From: Lonicera japonica
Taxonomy: Eukaryota; Streptophyta; Magnoliopsida; Dipsacales; Caprifoliaceae
DNA: 64,000 nt
Reading direction: 5' to 3'
Assembly (NCBI GenBank): GCA_021464415.1
Contig: CM038466.1
Span: 30,100,833-30,164,832 of the forward strand
A program made the position numbers and the translations under genes. Under the pieces are notes generated by a model, which saw only the letters and a list, made by a program, of their open reading frames with translations, was not told the origin of the DNA and ran no database searches. Positions 8,513 through 15,256 of this stretch are shown here, one piece after another (positions within the stretch are counted from its first letter, which is position 1; every line of letters starts with the position of its first letter).

Positions 8513-11355
8513 CAACTCTCATACTCATTTTTCAATCTCTCTAAAAACTGTCTCAATTGAGGTGTATCATAACCACGGCGCACACATGTATCAAAGACAG
8601 GAGTACATTGGAACAAATTTTCTATATTGTTTGGCTCCATTAGCCTTCCATCACTACATCTTTAGATAACCAAGCTATTATAGTTTGGTTTTTGAAAATT
8701 TAATGTGCGGAGCCAAATCCTTGGCTAATAGATTGTTTTTGTCATGCAAATGCAGTTGGTTAGTATTGTAGGCACATGTATCTGCAGAGTTGAATGTTCA
8801 TATAAGTACAGATGAAATTGTATAGAACAGCATCATTAGGCATTGGTAGTTCTTTAGTATGCTCGAATCCTGCTAATGTTGTAACCTATTGGTATGTATC
8901 ATTGATTCATTTCCAATAACGAACAGTAAAGTAGTGCCATACATTAGGCACAATAATTCTCTCCGTCTGTATACATCAGTGCTCTAAAGGTTGCTCAGGC
9001 TACGGATAGGCAGGGGAATCTAGTGCCTAACCTGGTCTAGGCCAAGACTAGACACCCTAGGCAATGATTTTGAGAATGCGCTAAACTAGATGGATTATAA
9101 AGCTGGTTGCTAAGGCACCTCAAACTATTGGTGGACTACTGGTTCACTAAAGATGTAATCTATGTTGTATTGCTTTAATTAGTTTTTAATAAAAGCGTTT
9201 TGTTTCTGATCAAAAAAAATTGTATGCGGTGTTGAGGAGTAATTTTAGGGGTGCTTAGCAACCACTATTATATATAAACATATGCTTTTGAAATCATTTA
9301 ATCACACCGTATACTCCCACAACTCTTTTTTTCTTTTTTGCAGGGCAAGATTTTAAGAATTCTGGTCTAAATTGAAATAGAGTTTCAGTGTGAAAGCATC
9401 TCATCATACATACAATGCCTAAAATAGGACCAATTTTGTTTGATAATTGTTTCCTACGATATCGTGATGGGTGTATATGTCATAATTCTTATGTAAAGGA
9501 ACTGAAAAAACAAGGCTACATATATGTATATACACTACTTATAAAGGAAGATGGCATTTCAACCGCAAATGAAGCTCTCTCATATTTCCTAAATGCCTAT
9601 TTTACCCTTGCAATTTTCTTTTTAACTTGCTTGCAACAATAATCGAACCCTGACCACCAAAATTTTCTTTTTAACTTGCTTGCAACAATAATCAAACCCT
9701 GGCCACCAAACAATCTGCACTTGTAGTTAATCACTAGGCCATCTTTCACTTTTGTTAAACTTTTCTCCTGAAATTTTATAAATGTGAGTAGCACACAGAT
9801 CGCGAGTGCAGGTCGTCTGGACTCTGGTGTATATATGTGTGTGTATTCACCTTGTCTGCGAGTCTTAGACTGCTCACCCCTGTACTTGTACTGCTGCATT
9901 AGAACAAACAAAATCCCAGAGTCTCCAGCCTCACCACAATCTTACCTCATCCGCAAATTCCTCTTTAACAGCTATACAACTACTATCCTAATTTCATTTG
10001 CCCTCACAGCCTCACTTGCAGAGACAATTTAACTAACACTGCAATCTATTTATCAGATGATTTTGCTTACAATTTCTCAGTTTCCTCCTCCCCAGCCTCC
10101 AAGTAGGTCATTTATACACCGCCAATGCTACGTAAGAACTACGAAGTTTCGACCTCCAACACAATCCATTGATTAATATAAGTTTTTGGTATCAATTAAG
10201 ACAATGCAATAATGCTCAGGCAGCTATGAAGCACGGACACTCTCTTGGAGGCCACGTGTCGGGCCCGACACTTGTCGGACACTCCGACACTCTCCGACAC
10301 TTGAATTTAATTATAGTTTCTAATACTTGATAATTGATTTAGATGGCTACTATTCCTAGTGTTCTTCATTGCAACATCAACTGAGGGTGAGGCAACTAAG
10401 CCACTTTTTATATTCCCGTTTTGTTTTCTATCATTCTATGGAACAATTTAGTCTATGTATACTTTTTTATGCTTTAATTATGGAACAATTTAGTGATGCA
10501 GTTTGAGTATTTGGGTTATTAATGCAATCTAGTTTCATTTTATTGAATTTTTAAATATTTACAATGTTTATTGCATATATAATTAATTAATTAAGAACGT
10601 GTCCCTCCCACGTGTCGTGTCTTACATTTTGAAAAAATTACGTGTTGCGTGTCACGTGTTGTGTCGAAACACGTGTCGCGTGTCGAGTTTATGCTTCATA
10701 GTCATGCAGTGCCATACATAGTAATACTTGATTAATCTATTTTTTAAGTAGAAATTAAGACAAATTGATAATGTTTGTGCGATCAAGAGGTTAATTTGCA
10801 TATTATTAACTAAGTTCAAATCCTGGTAGAGTTATTATTTATTTTTCGTACTTACTGAAGGATATTTTAATAATTCAATAGACACACCAAACGCATTAAT
10901 ATTTAATAAGACTAAAATCGGTGGCACGTACTTAATAATTCCTCACAAAATTGGCACATCAAATGGTATTTAGTCAAGCGATAATAACAAGTGTTGTTTA
11001 CTACTGCAATTTCTCAAAGTGTGAAAGGTAATTTCATATCAAGAAAGATAGAAGATAAGATATTCACCTTGTCTGCAAGTCTAGACTGTTCACCCCTGCC
11101 TTTAAACTGCTGCATTTGAACAAACAAAATCTCCGAGCCTCCGGCCTTAACGAAATCCTCTTCGTCCGCAAAATCCTCTTTAACAGCTACACAACTACTA
11201 TCATTTCCAGCCCTCACTTGCACAGACAATCTACAAGAACTAACAGCACTACAATTTTGCTTATAATTTCTCAGCCTCTTCCTTCTCGGCCTCCAAGTAG
11301 GGCATTTATACACCGCCATTGCCGCCAAGTAATTCCGAGCTCCAACACACTCCAT
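1572..11355 (-). CDS. LCYE: Lycopene epsilon-cyclase, 5' half, frameshifted (likely pseudogene)
   Basis: LCYE is a plastid flavoprotein that closes an epsilon ring on lycopene, leading to alpha-carotene and lutein. Five exons can be read: 11355-11068, 3556-3384, 2182-2047, 1904-1794 and 1674-1572. All have GT/AG borders and compatible phases (0, 1, 2, 2, 0). They encode about 270 residues against roughly 530 in the family. Landmarks are the start MECVGARN, the acidic DFADEEDFVKAGGSEILF block, the Rossmann motif region, LPFTNNYGVWEDEF, IGRAYGRVSR and ASGAASGKLLQYEVGGPR. Exon 2 is 173 nt where 172 are needed, which shifts the frame inside the GxGxxG motif. The C-terminal exons are not in the window. 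The family call is firm. Whether this copy works is doubtful. Confidence 0.9.
1794..1904 (-). CDS. LCYE: LCYE exon 4
   Basis: The acceptor ACCTAG precedes 1904 and the donor GTACAC follows 1794. The 111 nt encode CVESGVSYLSSKVERIVEST and end at VVIPC plus two bases of an Arg codon. This matches the conserved CVESGVSYLSSKV segment of LCYE. The exon is intact. Confidence 0.9.
2047..2182 (-). CDS. LCYE: LCYE exon 3
   Basis: The acceptor TGTCAG lies just before 2182 and the donor GTAAG after 2047. The 136 nt give 44 full codons plus split codons at both ends. The reading LGLGGCIEHVWQDTIVYLDD and IGRAYGRVSRHLLHEELLK matches the lycopene cyclase family. The exon is intact. Confidence 0.9.
2228..2257 (+). 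repeat. Poly-G tract in LCYE intron 2
   Basis: Thirty bases are almost all G, in runs of about 10, 5, 3 and 6 separated by single A or T bases. This fits a four-run G-quadruplex pattern on the strand opposite the gene. On the transcript it is a C-rich pyrimidine tract ending about 45 bases before the exon 3 acceptor. Confidence 0.85.
2267..2437. mobile_element. Possible small CACTA-type MITE remnant
   Basis: The left end reads TACTACAAAAAATCGG and the right end, reverse-complemented, reads TTACAACAAGAAAAATAGCG. Both resemble the CACTACAAGAAAAA termini of plant CACTA elements. Internal stems around TTTTGCGC and TTAGCGG are also present. No clear 3-bp target duplication was found, so this is tentative. 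It lies in LCYE intron 2. Confidence 0.35.
2438..3383. other. Remainder of LCYE intron 2, no gene seen
   Basis: AT-rich intron sequence between exons 2 and 3. I see no coding region or clear repeat. The short open frames here match nothing I recognise. Confidence 0.6.
3384..3556 (-). pseudogene. LCYE: LCYE exon 2 with a +1 frameshift in the FAD/NAD-binding motif
   Basis: The acceptor CCTTGCAG precedes 3556 and the donor GTACTC follows 3384. The exon starts LPQISIGDGILDLVVIG, then needs CGPAGLALAAESAKLG in the next frame. One extra base in the GGGC run at about 3504-3508 shifts the frame. The second half is intact in the shifted frame through LPFTNNYGVWEDEFK. The exon is 173 nt where 57 codons plus one base (172 nt) fit the flanking phases. 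The break falls in the Rossmann glycine motif needed for cofactor binding. A base-calling error is possible, but the run is only three identical bases long. Confidence 0.88.
4144..4614 (+). pseudogene. LINE ORF1 C-terminal remnant
   Basis: About 155 codons lie immediately upstream of ORF2 and overlap its first codon, since the ORF1 stop TGA at 4612-4614 overlaps the ATG at 4611-4613. The product is hydrophilic and ends in a basic tail (KRELKNLECSVNYNGRGKRG). That is how the ORF1 product of plant L1 elements, a gag-like RNA-binding protein, usually ends. The N-terminal domain and zinc knuckle are missing through truncation. The call rests mainly on position. Confidence 0.6.
4611..5204 (+). pseudogene. 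LINE ORF2, apurinic endonuclease domain
   Basis: Starts MKIISWNVRGLGG, the typical beginning of plant LINE ORF2. Endonuclease motifs are visible: NVRGL, LQETK with the catalytic Glu, SGGILVMWD, IYGP, and GDFNVV with the Asp-x-Asn pair. The domain nicks target DNA to prime reverse transcription. The frame breaks at about 5190-5217, and the final SDHCP motif appears in another frame just downstream. Confidence 0.88.
5205..5677 (+). pseudogene. LINE ORF2, end of endonuclease and linker (shifted frame)
   Basis: This continues ORF2 in another frame. LFSEGWEDIYKSSRQEALVR is followed by VTSDHCPIIL, which carries the catalytic SDH of the endonuclease. Next comes a charged, probably helical linker (GDLKKRLEELIIKEETSWYQ). 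A second frameshift lies near 5660, before the RT domain. Confidence 0.82.
5656..7254 (+). pseudogene. LINE ORF2, reverse transcriptase domain
   Basis: A 532-codon open stretch carries the RT fingers, palm and thumb. Visible motifs are CEGDKAPGPDGF, LIPKK, RDFRPISLV, QGAFVHGRQILD, VKVDFEKAYD (catalytic Asp), RGIRQGDPLSPFLF, and LQFADD at 6685-6702 with the paired catalytic aspartates. It then reads NYLGLPLGG and the plant-LINE RGGRLILIQSVLSSMPTYFL region. The RT core looks chemically complete but is cut off from the rest of ORF2 by frameshifts on both sides. Confidence 0.93.
7244..8326 (+). pseudogene. LINE ORF2 C-terminus with zinc-binding RVT domain
   Basis: After a frameshift at about 7250, ORF2 continues in one frame to 8326 apart from an in-frame TAG at 7892-7894. 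It contains VGKGDRTRFWEDSW, then the zf-RVT pattern with VIWKGGTPNKIKVFAW, CIMCKKMGESVDHILLHCEF and KHIW. The Cys and His residues of the C-terminal zinc site (CxxC, then HxxxHC-like) are retained. The last part runs to a TAG at 8326, followed by the 3' UTR. Confidence 0.88.
8479..8509. repeat. (TC)n microsatellite next to the LINE poly(A)
   Basis: About 15 TC units directly follow the LINE poly(A), separated only by GT. It is either the insertion target or a later expansion. Confidence 0.9.
8510..9600. other. LCYE intron 1, no gene seen; possible second LINE tail
   Basis: No coding sequence is supported. A segment ending at 9219 (AATAAAA-like, then TTTCTGATCAAAAAAAA) resembles the LINE tail at 8443-8476 and may be a 3' fragment of another LINE. 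The 26-base motif at about 8595-8620 (ending CATTGGAACAAATTT) also occurs near 4030-4055 on the other side of the LINE. Confidence 0.35.
9612..9709. repeat. 49-bp tandem duplication
   Basis: Two adjacent 49-base copies (9612-9660 and 9661-9709) differ at only two or three positions. Each holds TAATCGAACCCTG or a variant of it. In reverse complement that looks like a tRNA-type B box, so the unit may derive from a SINE. Confidence 0.85.
9851..10169 (-). pseudogene. Decayed duplicate of LCYE exon 1
   Basis: This stretch aligns along its whole length with LCYE exon 1 at 11068-11355, in the same orientation. It starts ATGGATTGTGTTGGAGGTCG (against MECVGAR), retains the VKEEFADE block, and ends at the same CAAG/GTGAAT donor. 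It is 319 nt against 288 and has several indels and stops, so it cannot encode the transit peptide region. It lies between the intact exon 1 and exon 2, inside what would be intron 1. The sequences flanking the two copies do not obviously match, so the duplicated unit was short or its flanks have decayed. It may be a relic of a tandem gene duplication. Confidence 0.82.
10224..10701. mobile_element. hAT-like MITE rich in CACGTG motifs
   Basis: The ends are perfect 10-base inverted repeats (CTATGAAGCA). Candidate 8-bp target duplications are TCAGGCAG (10216-10223) and TCATGCAG (10702-10709), which differ at one base. An 8-bp duplication is the hAT signature. The subterminal regions carry many GACAC/GTGTC repeats and four CACGTG cores (10253, 10609, 10653, 10670). 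The 478 bp have no coding capacity. It lies 367 bases past the end of LCYE exon 1 in gene orientation. Confidence 0.72.
11068..11355 (-). CDS. LCYE: LCYE exon 1 (start codon, transit peptide)
   Basis: The exon is 96 codons from ATG (11355-11353) to AAG, then a GTGAAT donor at 11067. The start is chosen because MECVGARN is the conserved LCYE N-terminus. The first 50 or so residues are basic and rich in Ser, Arg and Lys, as expected of a chloroplast transit peptide. A conserved acidic stretch with EDFADEEDFVKAGGS follows, and then SEILFVQMQQ. The frame is open and phase 0 at the splice site, joining to LPQIS of exon 2 as in known LCYE proteins. No damage is seen in this exon. Confidence 0.92.
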
Positions 11356-11392
11356 TGCAAGCAAGCAAAAAAAAATGTTACAAATCTTCTTC

Positions 11393-11436
11393 AGTGCCTC
11401 ATCTATATATATACATGTATATATATTTTGCAGTGA
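11393..11436 (-). promoter_or_regulatory. Candidate TATA region of LCYE
   Basis: On the minus strand, a run of TATATATA motifs lies about 50-80 bases upstream of the LCYE start codon, which is a plausible core promoter position. Being an AT-repeat it is low in information, so this is an inference from position. Confidence 0.35.
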
Positions 11437-11532
11437 GTGAAACGTAGAGAGAGAAATGGAGTTCACGCAGTTATTGCGCGAATGGCGTTTATGGTGAATG
11501 TGTTTGGTTTGTTACTTTGTTTTTCCTGCTTT

Positions 11533-11552
11533 TCTCTCTCTCTCTCTCTCAC
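11533..11552. repeat. (TC)n microsatellite in the LCYE upstream region
   Basis: About ten TC units lie roughly 180 bases upstream of the LCYE start codon. On the gene strand this is a GA repeat, which is common in plant promoters and 5' leaders. Confidence 0.85.
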
Positions 11553-11612
11553 TCCGTACAGCGAGAGGATAGGGAAGCAGCCGAGGAGTTTTCAACCGCC
11601 ATCCCCGAAGTG

Positions 11613-11620
11613 CCACGTGG
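11613..11620. promoter_or_regulatory. G-box (CCACGTGG) upstream of LCYE
   Basis: A perfect 8-base G-box palindrome lies about 260 bases upstream of the LCYE start codon. G-boxes of this type bind bZIP (HY5) and bHLH (PIF) factors that control light-regulated carotenoid genes in plants. A role here is inferred from motif and position. Confidence 0.5.
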
Positions 11621-11824
11621 GTTGATTTCATTGGTCGAGTGTTTGAAACGCTACTCCTTTCGAATAAAGAGGGTGGATGACGTGGTATATATATATATCG
11701 GTGATATTAAGTTGTCTAGTAAACTGTTCAAAATGATAATTAAACTTTGAGAAAAATACAAAAAAAACCCTTAAAGTATGACTTTATGTGCAATGTTCTT
11801 CCTGGCATTTCAATTTGCTTAATT

Positions 11825-11892
11825 TAACTCGTGAAATACATTAAGGCCTTGTTTGGTTTAACTCCTGAAATACATTAAGGCCTTGTTTGGTT
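11825..11892. repeat. 34-bp tandem duplication at the Tourist insertion
   Basis: Two adjacent 34-base units (11825-11858 and 11859-11892) each contain TACATTAAGGCCTTGTTTGG. The second copy includes the start of the MITE, so the duplication postdates or accompanied that insertion. Confidence 0.85.
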
Positions 11893-12199
11893 CACAGAAG
11901 GGAAATCAATTTCTTTATTTTTCTCATGTAAGTGAAAAACTAAATTTTCTGTCAAATTTCTTTTCTTATGTTTGCTAAAGCATAGAAAGTATTCATGTTA
12001 GAGTATTATTGTCTAAAATTTGTGTAATAAATGCTTGAAAATCATATGAGAAAATCAATCACATGTGTTTTGAGAGGAATGATTTTACCCCCTACTTTCT
12101 ACTCTTTCGAGAAAGTGTTTCTGGAATTTGTGATTACCAAACAAAAAAAAGAACGATTTTTCTTTCCTGAGTACTAAAATATGTGAACCAAACGAGGCC
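11879..12199. mobile_element. Tourist-like (PIF/Harbinger) MITE nested in the Mutator-like element
   Basis: The terminal inverted repeats are GGCCTTGTTTGGTTCACA and TGTGAACCAAACGAGGCC. They are flanked by 3-bp TAA duplications (11876-11878 and 12200-12202). The 321-bp length, the GGCCT-GTTTGG terminus and the TWA target site are typical of Tourist MITEs. It splits the left arm of the larger element, so it inserted later. Confidence 0.85.
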
Positions 12200-13744
12200 T
12201 AAATGAAGCAAAATGAACCTTGGCACTAACACCGTCACCGATTCCATCTATTTTTTTACATTTAACTCCCTAAACTTTTAAAATTGACACTAAACTCCTT
12301 TAATTTATATTTTGTTAACATTTAACCTCATTTTTATTAATCTTTATCATCACCTTCTTCAACCTACCTACATCCACCTTCTCTCTCCCCCCAATCCCAA
12401 ATACAAACGCTCTAATAATTTTCATTCAAAGTCATATCAACGCAATTACCACATCATTGATAATGATATCTTTATATATAAATTCACAAATATATACGTA
12501 CAACATATTATATTTACTATTTATTATTTTGTGTAGGAAAATTTTTTTGTGACAAAAATGCGCTTGGGAGTTATGTATATTTACTAATCCAATAATGATA
12601 AATATCGGTGTTAATGAAAAATTCCACTGCTGCTAATTAGTAGGGTTCAAAAATTTTGCTTCAAAATTACTTAATTAAATCAATCGGATTTTGACTAATG
12701 CTCCCACCGCATCTAAAATGTGCAATTTTTCTACCAGATTAGTACTTGAGAAGCTCCTACACTACTTTTGTCTAAATAAAATAATATTAAATAGTTATGT
12801 AAAATTGAATTTTGTGTCATATATATCTCAAATTTACTGTCACATTAGTTTTGTCACTTTTAATTTATTTTTTTATAAAATTTTAAAATATAATAATTTT
12901 TAATATAAAATACATATTTTTATAATAGTTATATATTTGAAAAAAATGAATTGAGCCATTTTTTTACTGTTGCTAGAGATGGTTTTAAAAATATTAAACA
13001 TGCCATGTTAATTAGAGAGGATATATTGCATAAAAAAAATACAGTGAAAATATGGTTAACTTCTACAACAATAAAATATATATTTTCAAAGACTCGAAAG
13101 TAGCAAATTGGTTAAGAAATTAATGCTTCTATTTTTCAGCTTGTAGATTAGATCCCAGGTCTTTTTTTTCCTTTGGAGCTGTCGTAAGAGAAAGGTAAAA
13201 TATCACTAATATTAGTATATATGTTTGAATTCAATAAAATAACTGAAACACTCTCCTGTTTCGGGTGAGACTTGAATTTGTTTATCACTCAAATGAATAG
13301 TTCATGAACATTTTGAGCTCAAATTTTAGTCGCTGCAAAATTATTATAATTAATGGTAAACTCAGATCCGCAAACAAAAATTAATTGCACATTTAATATA
13401 GTTTTAAGACATCTCGTGATAAATCAAAACACACATAATTACCATAATAATACCAATGGGTAAGGTGGATGGAGGTGGGTTGAAGAATGTGGTGATAAAG
13501 ATTAATAAAAATGGGATTAAGTGTTAATAAAATATAAATTAAAGGGGTTTAGTGTTAATTTTAAAAGTTTAAGGGGTTAAATGTAAAAAAAATGGATGGA
13601 ATAGGTAACGGTGTTAGCTCCAGTGTCCATTTTGCTTCACTTAATGTACTTCAGGGGTTAAATGGAGAAAATTAAAACATCAGGAAAAACATTACACGTA
13701 AGGTCATACTTCAGGGTTTTTTTTGTATTTTTCCCTTAAACTTT

Positions 13745-14205
13745 TTATTGAGTACCACTTCAATTATTAAATTTTAAAATAAATTATTTTGGCTATTTAA
13801 TTTTGAAATAAGGTTTACTTTGACTATTAAATTTTTATTTGACTTTTAAATAAATGGAATAAAATTATAAGCAAGAAACATAACTTTATTTAAGTGTGTT
13901 TTAATTATTTTAATTATAAAATAATTCAAGTTGTATTATTTGTTAAAAATATTAATATATTTTATACACTGTATATGATTTATTTTGGCAAAAATTATAG
14001 GGAAAAGTGTCATTTTGTTGTAATATGACTAAAATGGCCTTGCGTGAAGTCATGTACCATGCAAATGCATCAAATGTAACGATCAAATTGGATTAAATAG
14101 TCAAAGTGGTACTCACTCCAAAATTAGATGACTAAAGTGGTTCGTTTTAAAGTTTGTTAGCCAAAATGGTACTAAATCAAAAATTTAATAGCCATTTGAG
14201 TTATT
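13745..14205. mobile_element. Inverted-repeat element, class unassigned
   Basis: Left sequence around 13750-13850 (GAGTACCAC, TTTGGCTATTTAATTTT, TTACTTTGACTATTAAAT) is repeated in inverted, diverged form around 14085-14205 (for example GTCAAAGTGGTACTCAC). It abuts the Mutator-like element. Ends and target duplication could not be set, so the limits are approximate. Confidence 0.55.
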
Positions 14206-14764
14206 TACTCTCAATATGTCCTTATGCAGATATTAACAACTTATATATAACAAAAAAAATTAAAATATATATTAAATAAGATACAAATTTTCACATGCGA
14301 AATTATTATTTTTATTTATAATATCTTTAACGTGTGCTTTTAAAACAAAAATTATTATTTTCCTGTATATATACAGGTATATTTTTGGGTGAAGAAGGAA
14401 CATTTTATTAATAATTTATGTTGAAAAAAATATTGATACCAAGATTTGAGCTTACAAATTTTTGGTTTTAAAATAATATTAACCATTGAGTTACTCCCTC
14501 GTTGTTTATTCTTTTTATTGTAAATTTTATTTTTATGTTTATTTTAGATTTATAAGGCGTATATACAAATCGCGTGTGTTTTGTGTCTAATAACAAGCAT
14601 AAATGAACTACTTTTTCAAAATCGTACAAAGATTAGTTATAATAACGGTGTTATGATAAATCAATTACTCAAAGATACATCAAAGATCAATACTTATAAT
14701 TAAGAAGCACTCGGACATAAAAGATGAAGATGCAAATCAATTTCAAATAGAACAATCAACACCA

Positions 14765-14917
14765 ACAAGACTTTGAAAAAGAAAAAGATAAAACACAAAA
14801 ACCAAAGTAATGATTAAGTTTGGTGTTGAATTATATCCACGAACAAGACTTCGAAAAAGAAAAGAAAAAAAAAACCAGATTAATGATTAAGTATGTATAG
14901 TGTTGAATTATATCTAC
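14765..14917. repeat. 78-bp tandem duplication
   Basis: Two units start ACAAGACTTTGAAAAAGAAA and ACAAGACTTCGAAAAAGAAA, and both end with GTGTTGAATTATATC. They diverge by a few substitutions and small indels. Confidence 0.8.
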
Positions 14918-15072
14918 TTCCATAAATATAATTCGGCTCTCTTCCATGGCTATTCAAATAATGCCTCCACTACGGAGGACAGAAACTACCACTAAAAAAA
15001 ATGTAAAATATCCAAATAGGAAAAGCGGACCAAAGTCACGTAAATTTGGAAGACGACTTTATTGTAACCTCA

Positions 15073-15256
15073 AGGAGTAGCATAGTAGTAAAGGGTAAAT
15101 TTAAAATGTGTTATATGTGTCAGGTTTAAAATTTTTTAGCGGCACATACACTTTGGGGTCAGCCATCACCCATGGAGCACGGGTGAACACTTAATGCCAA
15201 TGTGACGGTAACAACTGGAGATTAGTTGGACCGAAGGCACGAATATCCTAGGACAT
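15073..15256 (+). mobile_element. Candidate SINE
   Basis: A tRNA-like A box (TAGCATAGTAG) is followed by a body with GGAGCACGGGTGAACAC and GAGATTAGTTGGACCGAAGG, a layout recalling plant SINE 3' regions. The B box is poorly kept and no target duplication was found. Confidence 0.45.

Larger units (their letters stand above)
11749..13735. mobile_element. Non-autonomous Mutator-like element with long inverted repeats
   Basis: The ends read GAGAAAAATACAAAAAAAACC and, in reverse, GGGAAAAATACAAAAAAAACC. They begin inverted repeats of about 300 bp (left arm 11749-11878 plus 12200-12395, right arm about 13460-13735). A perfect 9-bp duplication TTAAACTTT flanks it at 11740-11748 and 13736-13744, as expected for Mutator transposons. 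The interior of about 1 kb has no transposase. The left arm is split by a Tourist-like MITE. Confidence 0.88.

Noticed and set aside
11014..11466. Longer reading of LCYE exon 1 with extra residues before MECVGARN and after the donor
   Set aside because: The extra N-terminal residues are translated leader with TATA-like sequence, and the extra C-terminal residues come from reading past the GTGAAT donor. Family comparison sets the start at 11355 and the end at 11068.
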